Source: Sipunculus nudus (Eukaryota > Annelida > Sipuncula > Golfingiida > Sipunculidae). Taken from it: a stretch of DNA of 64,000 nt. A program made the position numbers and the translations under genes. Positions 23,541-34,680 of the stretch are shown piece by piece (the stretch's first letter is position 1; each line of letters begins with the position of its first letter). A model generated the notes under the pieces. The model saw only the letters and a list, made by a program, of their open reading frames with translations, was not told the origin of the DNA and searched no databases. The stretch lies in assembly GCA_026874595.1 (NCBI GenBank), contig CM049316.1:18191839-18255838 (forward strand). Reading direction: 5' to 3'.

Positions 23541-24781
23541 GGTCACTTCCGGCAAGCGCGTGACCTCTGGTCATCTAGTTTGTTTGTCTGTCTGTTTGTT
23601 TGTCTGTATGTACACGCTCTACAGGCCACAGTTTTTAAGCGATCGCTCTGAAACTTATGCATTAAGTGTAAGATTGGTTCTCCTCGGAGCCTATTGTTTT
23701 TGGTCATGATCGGTCAAAGGTCAAGGTCAGGGTCACCAAAAAACCTAAAATTTTTACTTTCTTCATATCTTTGTCAATAATAATCGTATCCCCATAATCT
23801 GTAGCTCATTTTATTCCTCACTATGTTAGCTTTCCAAGTGCTGGCAAATTTTTCCGGTCAATGGTTACCATGGTAACGTATTTTGGGGGGAAATTCAGAA
23901 AATTCGAAAATTTCCCTCCAAATTTCTCATTATTCAAGTTAGAGAGGTCTAGTTTCTTGCAATGCATAGCATTTAATATGCTCTGTGCGAAATTAATGTA
24001 AGTCTCGCAAAATCTCGTGCCATTTGTCGTCAAATGAGACTTTTCGATATTTCATTAAATACGATTTACAGGTGGCAGTTTTACAGCTAAGGTTCTGAAA
24101 GTGACATATTTTCTGTTGTTCTGTATTATCTCGAACTTGTTTTTTCATTTTTCGGAAATAGCCACCAGGGGGCGTGGTACTGGAAACACTACAACTTATC
24201 ATTTTTCCGCAATATCTAAAAAAATATTAAGCATAGAACAATTTTTTTTTGTCGCATCTAAAATTAGGATCATTGCCTTATTCCTTCGTACATTTAGCCT
24301 TGTGCTGCCGTTACCATGGTTACCAAATTTTGGGGTAAAACTTGACAATCTGAAATACGGAGTGTTCCTGCTTCTGTCTCTGTCAATATTTGCGATAGAA
24401 CGCTCTGGTTTTTGGCGTTAGATAGCATTAGTTTACTTCTTAGTCATTCAATAGAAAGGCTCGTCATATCTCGCACCGTTTCTCGTGAAACGAGAACACG
24501 AGACCATTCAAAGAAATGCCTATAATTCTGTCGTTTTTTACGCTACAGACACATGGTTTTCAGCGTTGGGTAGCGCCTGACACTCGCAGTCACATTCAGG
24601 GGTCATATTGTAAGTCTCGTCAAATCTCGCGCCGTTTTTCGCCAAACCACGAAGACCCGCGCAATTGCCGCAAGTGGCGACAGGGTCCTTACGGTGGGCG
24701 GCCGGCGTGTGCAGCGGTGCGTGACGGCCTCTCCGGGCCCTGTCTATGATCATACATGTTGGAGGCACAGTCCATACTTTA
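23541..24781 (+). repeat. A' unit of macro-repeat copy 2
   Basis: Opens with the half-hairpin start (stem at 23,561-23,573, CTAG at 23,575-23,578) and matches 2,592-3,582, then follows the 3' end of the A' unit at 17,350-17,599. CTCF-like site at 24,161-24,174. This is the simple, unexpanded arrangement against which copy 1 can be compared. Confidence 0.92.
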
Positions 24782-24901
24782 TTGCTTGCCGGAAATCTTC
24801 GATTTTCGCAAGTATGTTGATCACCCGCGTATGTTTGTTTGTTGCTTGCCGGAAATCTTCGATTTTTGCAAGCATGTTGATCACCCGCGTATGTTTGTTT
24901 G
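24782..24901 (+). repeat. Two tandem 60-bp hairpin modules
   Basis: Modules start at 24,782 and 24,842; a third hairpin at 24,902 opens the next unit. The second has TTTTGCAAG instead of TTTCGCAAG in the right arm. The same variant occurs at 34,625-34,680. Confidence 0.92.
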
Positions 24902-26385
24902 TTGCTTGCCGGAAATCTTCGATTTTCGCAAGCATGTTGATCACCCGCGTATGTTTGTTTGTTTGTTTGTTTGTTTGTCTGTCTGTTTGTCTGTATGTAC
25001 ACGCGCTACAGGCCACAGTTTTTAAGCAATCGCTCTGAAACTTATGCATCAAGTGTAAGATTGGTTCTCCTCGGAGCCTATTGTTTTTGGTCATGATCGG
25101 TCAAAGGTCAAGGTCAGGGTCACCAAAAAACCTAAAATTTTTACTTTCTTCATATCTTTGTCAATAATAATCGTAGCCGCATAATCTGTAGCTCATTTTA
25201 TTCCTCACTATGTTAGCTTTCCAAGTGCTGGCAAATTTTTCCGGTCAATGGTTACCATGGTAACGTATTTTTGGGGGAAATTCAGAAAATTCGAAAATTT
25301 CCCTCCAAATTTCTCATTATTCAAGTTAGAGAGGTCTAGTTTTTTGTATTGCGTAGCATTTAATATGCTCTATGCGAAATTAATGTAAGTCTCGCAAAAT
25401 CTCGTGCCATTTGTCGTCAAATGAGACTTTTCGAGATTTCATTAAATACGATTTACAGGTGGCAGTTTTACAGCTAAGGTTCTGAAAGTGACATATTTTC
25501 TGTTGTTCTGTATTATCTCGAACTTGTTTTTTCATTTTTCGGAAATAGCCACCAGGGGGCGTGGTACTGGAAACACTGCAACTTAGCATTTTTCTGCAAT
25601 ACCAAAAAAAATATTAAACGTGGCACAATGTTTACTGTCTTATCTGAAACTAGGATCGTCGGCTTATTCCTGCGTACATGTAGCTTTGCGCTGCTGTTAC
25701 CATGGTAACCAAATTTTGGGGTAAAACTTGGCAATCTGAAAATAATAAGTTTTTTGCTTCTATCTCTGTTAATATTTATACTACAAGTGTCTAGTTTTCT
25801 GCATGAGGTAGCATTCCCTTGCCACTAATGCAGTTAATTGCAAGTCTCGTAGAATCTCGCTCTGTTTTCCGTCAAACGAGAAATTACGAGATTTCACAGA
25901 AATGCATATAACTTGGTCACCTTTTCGGCTAAAGAGGAGCAGTTTTCAGCATTTTGTTGCGTTTTGGGAGCTTAACAAGATAATAACTTATATCTCGCCA
26001 CATCTCGTACCATCTCCCGCCAAACGAGAATATTCGAGAATTCGAACAAATGTCTTTATCTCTGTCATTTGAATGCCAGAGATTTTATTTTTCTATTGTT
26101 CAAGATTCACTTGACTAGTTTGAAGTGACAAAATTGAATATCTCGTCATATCTCGCATCATTTCTTGTCAAACGAGAACATGGGACCATTCAAAGATACG
26201 CCTTTAATTCTGTTATTTTAATGCTGAAGACCTTTAGTTTTCAGCATTCGATAGCGTCTAACACTCTCGGTCACATTATGTGTTTATATTGTAAGTTTCG
26301 TCAAATCTGGGATCGTTTTTTCTTCAAATAAAAAAGTACATCCTATTGCCGTGACCATAAGTGGCGGCAGTATGTGATAGTAAAT
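24902..26385 (+). repeat. A'' unit with extended core tail (copy 2)
   Basis: Counterpart of 17,660-19,134. The first 700 bp carry A'-type variants (GCATCAAGTG, TTTTTACTTTC) rather than those of the first copy, while the tail matches it closely. The front half has therefore been exchanged with an A' unit. CTCF-like site at 25,548-25,561. Confidence 0.87.
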
Positions 26386-26760
26386 GTCGGCAGGGGCATT
26401 ACACTTGACAGTTGGAGCCGTGTTCTATGGGTGTGCGATGGCCCATGAAGAAGACTTCTATTGTGTTGTTTTCGTCTTCCTTTGATTGCTGCTTCGTAAG
26501 CTTCACAGACCAGCGCCAACCACCTGGTTGCCATGTGTCCTCAATGTAAACAACCTTTGCTGTTTTCCTTTCCCTAAGATATGTATGGTAGCCTGTTCAC
26601 TTGTCCTTAGATTGTTTATTGTTGGTGTATTGAAGTAAAATAAAATGCCAGGTTTTCCTGCATATTGATTGTAAATTGAATAAAATCATACAAGAACCAA
26701 CCAATGTTCTATGACCACTATTTCAGATTTGAGATCAGAACAATTGATTTCTGCATAAAC
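26386..26760. other. Spacer, copy 2
   Basis: Duplicate of 19,135-19,514 with a handful of single-base differences, one of which creates a stop in the only longish frame. No gene, RNA or regulatory element recognised. Confidence 0.6.
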
Positions 26761-28580
26761 CACTATGACCAGATTTGATCAACTTTAAAGTGGTCTATAT
26801 TTTTTTCTGAAGAAGTTGAGCTATATGCTTGGAGATGCCAGCCAGTGGGTGTGAATGGATTGCAATGAAACCCAAGCCAGGTGTTTGTGAAGAGTCTGGT
26901 GGAGATGAAGGGGGCCAAAACCTATTTGACTGTGTATAAGCATAAACTGGCCTGAAATCAGGTTTCTGGGGGCATGAAATTTTTGTTTGTGGGAACAGGG
27001 TAATATTTTCTTGTTTCCCTGTATATACACACTAAACTGGGCCTAATGACACCAAAACCAGGTTTGTGGGACCATCAGTACAGATTTGAGGGGGGAAAAT
27101 GGATTTTATCTGTATATCACTATGTTCACTGTGTCCAGATTTGGAAATTCAAACTGGTCCTAATTTTTTTTCTGATGGAGTTGAGCCAAATGCTTTGAGA
27201 TACCAGCCAGTGTGTGTAAATGGATTGCAATGATACCCAAACCAGGAGTGTGTGTTGAGTTTTGTGGAGATGAGGGGGGCCAGAACCTATCTGACTGTGT
27301 ATAAGCATAAACTGGCCTGAAATCAGGTTTCTGGGGGCTTGAAATTCTTGTTTGTGTCAACAGGGTAATATTATCTTGTTTCCCTTTATATACACCTTGA
27401 ATTGGGCCTAATGACACCTAAACCATGCTTTAGGGACCATCATTACAGATTTGAGGTAAATAAAATGGATTTTCCCTGTATATCACTATGTTCACTGTGT
27501 CCAGATTTGGGAATTCAAACTGGCCCTAATTTTTTTCTGAGGGAGTTGAGCCAAATGCTTGGTGATGCCAGCCAGTGGGTGTAAATGGATTGCAATGATA
27601 CCCAAACCAGGAGTGTGTGTTGAGTTTTGTGGATATGAAGGGGGCCAGAACCTATTTGACTGTGTATAAGCATAAACTGGCCTGAAATCAGGTTTCTGGG
27701 GGCATGAAATTTTTGTTTGTGGGAACAGGGTAATATTTTCTTGTTTCCCTGTATATACACCCTAAACTGGGCCTAATGACACCAAAACCAGGTTTGTGGG
27801 ACCATCAGTACAGATTTGAGGGGGGAAAATGGATTTTCTCTGTATATCACTATGTTCACTGTGTCCAGATTTGGAAATTCAAACTGGCCCTAATTTTTTT
27901 TCTGAGGGAGTTGAGCCAAATGCTTGGTGATGCCAGCCAGTGGGTGTAAATGGATTGCAATGATACCCAAACCAGGAGTGTGTGTTGAGTTTTGTGGGGA
28001 TGAGGGGGGTCAGAACCTATTTGACTGTGTATAAGCATAAACTGGCCTGAAATCAGGTTTCTGGGGGCATGAAATTTTTGTTTGTGGGAACAGGGTAATA
28101 TTATCTTGTTTCCCTGTATATACACACTAAACTGGGCCTAATGACACCAAAACCAGGTTTGTGGGACCATCAGTACAGATTTGAGGGGAAAAAATGGATT
28201 TTTTCTGTATATCACTATGTCCACTGTGTCCAGATTTGGAAATTCAAACTGGCCCTAATTTTTTTTCTGAGGGATTTGAACCAAATGCTTTGAGATTCCA
28301 GCCAGTGGGTGTAAATGGATTGCAATGATAGCCAAACCAGGTGTGTGTGATGAGTCTGGTGGAGATGAGGTGGTCCAAAACACTATTTGCCTGTGTATAA
28401 TAAGCCATATACTGTCCTCAGCTGAAATCAGCTTTCTGGGGGCTTGAAATGTTTGCTGGTGGGAACAAGGTAATATTATCTTGTTATCATGGATATACAC
28501 CCTAAAATGGGTCTAAGAACACCAAATACATGCATGTTGGACCATGAGTACAGATTTGAGGTAACAAATTGTCTGTCTAT
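26761..28580 (+). repeat. 365-bp satellite array (second, five units)
   Basis: Unit starts at 27,114, 27,480, 27,844 and 28,209 after a diverged first unit; spacings 366, 364 and 365 bp. Here the second unit is full length, unlike its shortened counterpart at 19,874. The last unit (from 28,209) begins macro-repeat copy 3. Confidence 0.95.
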
Positions 28581-28619
28581 AAATTAAAAAAAATCAAATA
28601 TCAAACTGTTATAAACATG

Positions 28620-30800
28620 TATCAATATATTTAATAAAATCTCTTTTCATCCAATGAATTGCATCTTATTTTTTTATAAATAAACCATGATATTCAATTA
28701 CATCCAGTAATAAAAAATAAAAATAAAATGAATAAAAGTTTTTTTGTTTTTGTTTTTGTTTTTTTTTTGGGGGGGGGGGGGGGTTTGTGTTTTTTTTTTG
28801 CAGTAAAATCCAGGCTTCTCTTTGGATCCCGGCGGTGGGCGAGGGTACAATGGACACCACACAACATTTGAAAGAACATTTTTTTCTGCTGTTATTGGAT
28901 GACCAAGTCTCTATGAATTTAAAAAAAAATATTTTTTCCGTTATTCAAGATGACAGTGAAAATGACCCTATTTTTTCAATCATTCACCACTCTTTTCGAG
29001 CGTTCATCGAATAAGAAAGAGCCCATCCCACCGCATTTCCTGCGAGGGTTCGTTTCTTCAGAGTCCAAACAATCCTACAGGGGCGGGGTTTAGTCCATCT
29101 CGTCTTAAATTTGTGTCCGGGGCACGGCAAACATTATGAAAGCGGACAAAAACTTTCATACGGCTGGTAAATGCGTTTATATGTAAACGCGGGGAATTCC
29201 CGGACAATTCACGGAGAGATTTTATATGCAATGATACTTTTAATTATACGTTAAAATCATTTAAAATCTACCACTATATTACTCTAAAGACATTTATTCA
29301 CTGTTAAATTACCGAAATAATAACCAGCGCAAACAATGTGGGACTGCCACTAACACCAATCTGGATCACCAGCTAACATTGACTGACTACCGATCTTACA
29401 TCAGACGAAAACGCTAAACACTATATATTTTTTCAACAGTTTACTGTGCAAACCGTAACAAAACCATGCAGGATATCAAATTTACAGGTTCTTAAGGAAA
29501 TATGATACAAAACATAAATTGTACCTTTGCTCACATTTAATAATATCATCATGATGAATTCTCCGCGAATTCTCCGGCTGTCCGCGTTATAGATGTATAT
29601 GTATTTATTAATGACAAAAATTGACATACAATTTTATGGATACCCGTATAATTGCGGTTTTCTGGACCGTCCCAGCCCACAGGTAGGATAATATGGATTC
29701 CCGACAATATTCTAATGACCGTTCCCTGAGCTGGAACGGGCTAAGAAGGTCCCTGTCATTTTTTTAATTGTCAATTCCCAGGTTTTTCGGATAAAAAAAT
29801 GGCCCAATCCTTCATTCAATCTCCAGCCTCTTCTGGCGTTCCGGGTTTAAAAAAGAGCCCGTCCCATGCCTATTTCAGCTAGGACTGCAAACTCTGGGGT
29901 CAAAACAACTCAACTACGGCTTGGGATTACTACCTTTCCTCTTAAATTTCCATCGCGCCCGTGTCAAGTGTACCGTTTTATTCACAAACGTGCGGCAGGC
30001 GCCAAAAAATTTGACAGCACCCCTCTCTCAAGCCAGAATATATTTTTTATATATGAAGTCCTAACCCACCACGGAACTAGGGCCTCAAATTTTTTTATCT
30101 TATTACTTACCACTTCAGACTCCTTAAAAGTCTCTCCTTTTTTAACCAAAGATTCCAATTTTTAAAATATATTAAATTTCACATTACAGATAACCTACAC
30201 CAAGGGGACATTACAGTTAATCCGTGATGGGCAGGACTTCTTGGAATTTTATAATTCCCGGACGCAGGCTGACCGACTGCCTTTTTTCTTCAAGGACAGC
30301 CCTAATTTAAGCCATCATCAGACTTGAAGATGTCCTCAGGCCGACCTATTTGTCCAGGAATGAAAGGTCACGTCTCCCTTACCCAGAGGTTGGGTCTCTG
30401 TCTAACACGAACGCGGCTTCGCTTGCATTTCGGCATTCTGGACGTTCAACTCTTCAAGTTTCATTTTCAGTGCTTTTCTTATTTCCAGCACTCAAGAATA
30501 GGAGAACTGCCAAGGATTCAGTTGGACTTCCTTTATTTTTATTTCTGTCCAAAAATGGATTATCCTGTATAGGATGGCTACTAATAACAACACTATTAAT
30601 GTCTCTCTATCCGTCTGTCTGTCTGTCTGTCTCTCTGTCTGTCTCTCTGTCTACTCCTCTTTGACTTTTGAAAATCAGCAAGACCTTATTCATATGTGCT
30701 ACTGTTTTCCCCATGATAGAGGTTTTTCATTTGATCAGATCCAAATGTTCCCTGTCTGTCTGCCTAGTAACTGTCCATCTATTTCGCTGTCTTATTTCCG
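28620..30800. repeat. U block, copy 3 (diverged)
   Basis: Aligns along its whole length with U copies 1 and 2 but with many substitutions and small indels. Examples are a longer T/GT stretch before the poly-G run (28,769-28,783, 15 G), a replaced segment near 30,317-30,350, and an insertion near 30,510. The copy 1/copy 2 pair is thus much younger than the copy 3 split. TCTG microsatellite at 30,607-30,652. Confidence 0.9.
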
Positions 30801-33800
30801 GTCACTTCCGGCAAGCGTTCGACCTCAGGTCGTCTAGTTTGTTTGTCTGTCTGTCTGTTTGTCTGTATGTACACGCGCTACAGGCCACAGTTTTTAAGCA
30901 ATCGCTCTGAAACTTATCCATAAACTGTAAGATCTGTTCTCCTCGGAGCCTATTGTTTTTGGTCATGATCGGTCAAAGGTCAAGGTCAGGGTCACCAAAA
31001 AACCTTAAATCTTTATTTTCTTCATATCTTCGTCAATAATAATCGTAGCCGCATAATCTGTGGCTCATTTTATTCCTCACTATGTTAGCTTTCCAAGTGC
31101 TGGCAAATTTTTCCGGTCAATTGTTACCATGGTAACGTATTTTGGGGGGAAAATAAGAAAATTCGAAAATTTCCCTCCAAATTTCTCATTTTTTGAGTTA
31201 GAGAGGCCTAGTTTTTTGCAATGCGTAGCATTTAATATGCTCTATGCGAAATTAATGTGAGTCTCGCAAAATCTCGTGCCATTTGTCGTCAAATGAGACT
31301 TTCCGAGATTTCATTAAATATGATTTACAGGTGGCAGTTTTACAGCTAAGGTTCTGAAAGTGACATATTTCCTGTTGTTCTGTATTATCTCAAACTTGTT
31401 TTTTCATTTTTCGGAAATAGCCACCAGGGGGCGTGGTACTGGAAACACTGTAACATATCATTTTTCCGCAATATCTAAAAAAATATTAAGCATATAACAA
31501 TTTTTTTTGTCGCATCTAAAACTAGGATCATTGCCTTATTCCTTCGTACATTTAGCCTGGTGCTGCCGTTACCATGGTGACCAAATTTTGGGGTAAAACT
31601 TGACAATCTGAAATACGGAGTGTTCCTGCTTCTGTCTCTGTCAATATTTGCGATAGAACGCTCTGGTTTTAGGCGTTAGATAGCATTAGTTTACTTCTTA
31701 GTCATTCAATAGAAAGGCTCGTCATATCTCGCACCGTTTCTCGTGAAACGAGAACACGAGACCATTCAAAGAAATGCCTATAATTCTGTCATTGTTTACG
31801 CTACAGACACACGGTTTGCAGCGTTGGATAGCGGCTGACGCTCGCAGTCACATTCAGGGGTCACATTGTTAGTCTCGTCAAATCTCGCGCCGTTTTTCGC
31901 CAAACCACGAAGACCCGTGCCATCGCCGCAAGTGCCGGCAGGGTCCTTATGGTGGGCGGCCGGCGTGTGCAGCGGTGCGTGTCGGCCTTTCCGGGCCCTG
32001 TCTATTATCCTACATGTTGGAGGCACAGTCACAACTTTATTGCTTGCCGGAAATCTTCGATTTTCGCAAGCATGTTGATCACCCGCGTATGTTTGTTTGT
32101 TTGTTTGTCTGTCTGTCTGTTTGTCTGTATGTACACGCGCTACAGGCCACAGTTTTTAAGCAATCGCTCTGAAACTTATCCATAAACTGTAAGATCTGTT
32201 CTCCTCGGAGCCTATTGTTTTTGGTCATGATCGGTCAAAGGTCAAGGTCAGGGTCACCAAAAAACCTTAAATCTTTATTTTCTTCATATCTTCGTCAATA
32301 ATAATCGTAGCCGCATAATCTGTGGCTCATTTTATTCCTCACTATGTTAGCTTTCCAAGTGCTGGCAAATTTTTCCGGTCAATTGTTACCATGGTAACGT
32401 ATTTTGGGGGGAAAATAAGAAAATTCGAAAATTTCCCTCCAAATTTCTCATTTTTTGAGTTAGAGAGGCCTAGTTTTTTGCAATGCGTAGCATTTAATAT
32501 GCTCTATGCGAAATTAATGTGAGTCTCGCAAAATCTCGTGCCATTTGTCGTCAAATGAGACTTTCCGAGATTTCATTAAATATGATTTACAGGTGGCAGT
32601 TTTACAGCTAAGGTTCTGAAAGTGACATATTTCCTGTTGTTCTGTATTATCTCAAACTTGTTTTTTCATTTTTCGGAAATAGCCACCAGGGGGCGTGGTA
32701 CTGGAAACACTGTAACATATCATTTTTCCGCAATATCTAAAAAAATATTAAGCATATAACAATTTTTTTTGTCGCATCTAAAACTAGGATCATTGCCTTA
32801 TTCCTTCGTACATTTAGCCTTGTGCTGCCGTTACCATGGTTACCAAATTTTGGGGTAAAACTTGACAATCTGAAATACGGAGTGTTCCTGCTTCTGTCTC
32901 TGTCAATATTTGCGATAGAACGCTCTGGTTTTTGGCGTTAGATAGCATTAGTTTACTTCTTAGTCATTCAATAGAAAGGCTCGTCATATCTCGCACCGTT
33001 TCTCGTGAAACGAGAACACGAGACCATTCAAAGAAATGCCTATAATTCTGTCGTTTTTTACGCTACAGACACATGGTTTTCAGCGTTGGGTAGCGCCTGA
33101 CACTCGCAGTCACATTCAGGGGTCATATTGTAAGTCTCGTCAAATCTCGCGCCGTTTTTCGCCAAACCACGAAGACCCGCGCAATTGCCGCAAGTGGCGA
33201 CAGGGTCCTTACGGTGGGCGGCCGGCGTGTGCAGCGGTGCGTGACGGCCTCTCCGGGCCCTGTCTATGATCATACATGTTGGAGGCACAGTCCATACTTT
33301 ATTGCTTGCCGGAAATCTTCGATTTTCGCAAGTATGTTGATCACCCGCGTATGTTTGTTTGTTTGTTTGTCTGTCTGTTTGTTTGTCTGTATGTACACGC
33401 TCTACAGGCCACAGTTTTTAAGCGATCGCTCTGAAACTTATGCATTAAGTGTAAGATTGGTTCTCCTCGGAGCCTATTGTTTTTGGTCATGATCGGTCAA
33501 AGGTCAAGGTCAGGGTCACCAAAAAACCTAAAATTTTTACTTTCTTCATATCTTTGTCAATAATAATCGTATCCCCATAATCTGTAGCTCATTTTATTCC
33601 TCACTATGTTAGCTTTCCAAGTGCTGGCAAATTTTTCCGGTCAATGGTTACCATGGTAACGTATTTTGGGGGGAAATTCAGAAAATTCGAAAATTTCCCT
33701 CCAAATTTCTCATTATTCAAGTTAGAGAGGTCTAGTTTCTTGCAATGCATAGCATTTAATATGCTCTGTGCGAAATTAATGTAAGTCTCGCAAAATCTCG

Positions 33801-34564
33801 TGCCATTTGTCGTCAAATGAGACTTTTCGATATTTCATTAAATACGATTTACAGGTGGCAGTTTTACAGCTAAGGTTCTGAAAGTGACATATTTTCTGTT
33901 GTTCTGTATTATCTCGAACTTGTTTTTTCATTTTTCGGAAATAGCCACCAGGGGGCGTGGTACTGGAAACACTACAACTTATCATTTTTCCGCAATATCT
34001 AAAAAAATATTAAGCATAGAACAATTTTTTTTTGTCGCATCTAAAATTAGGATCATTGCCTTATTCCTTCGTACATTAAGCCTTGTGCTGCCGTTACCAT
34101 GGTTACCAAATTTTGGGGTAAAACTTGACAATCTGAAATACGGAGTGTTCCTGCTTCTGTCTCTGTCAATATTTGCGATAGAACGCTCTGGTTTTTGGCG
34201 TTAGATAGCATTAGTTTACTTCTTAGTCATTCAATAGAAAGGCTCGTCATATCTCGCACCGTTTCTCGTGAAACGAGAACACGAGACCATTCAAAGAAAT
34301 GCCTATAATTCTGTCGTTTTTTACGCTACAGACACATGGTTTTCAGCGTTGGGTAGCGCCTGACACTCGCAGTCACATTCAGGGGTCATATTGTAAGTCT
34401 CGTCAAATCTCGCGCCGTTTTTCGCCAAACCACGAAGACCCGCGCAATTGCCGCAAGTGGCGACAGGGTCCTTACGGTGGGCGGCCGGCGTGTGCAGCGG
34501 TGCGTGACGGCCTCTCCGGGCCCTGTCTATGATCATACATGTTGGAGGCACAGTCCATACTTTA
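30801..34564 (+). repeat. Three A units of macro-repeat copy 3
   Basis: A half-hairpin start (stem CGACC at 30,820-30,824 with GGTCG at 30,828-30,832, then CTAG) opens the first unit. Full hairpins at 32,040 and 33,302 open the next two (1,262 and 1,263 bp). The first two are nearly identical to each other, and the third is of A' type, like 16,337-17,599. CTCF-like sites start at 31,420, 32,682 and 33,944. Confidence 0.93.
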
Positions 34565-34680
34565 TTGCTTGCCGGAAATCTTCGATTTTCGCAAGTATGT
34601 TGATCACCCGCGTATGTTTGTTTGTTGCTTGCCGGAAATCTTCGATTTTTGCAAGCATGTTGATCACCCGCGTATGTTTG
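34565..34680 (+). repeat. Hairpin modules at the second A-to-B switch
   Basis: A-type hairpin modules at 34,565 (60 bp) and 34,625 (56 bp), followed directly by the B-type hairpin at 34,681. As at 10,122-10,178, the change from A to B occurs exactly at the hairpin/microsatellite module. Confidence 0.92.

Noticed and set aside
27340-28110. Integrated circular ssDNA virus suggested by TAATATTAC
   Set aside because: Only the short word and an imperfect stem are present. There is no Rep or capsid-like frame nearby, and several units have lost the word.
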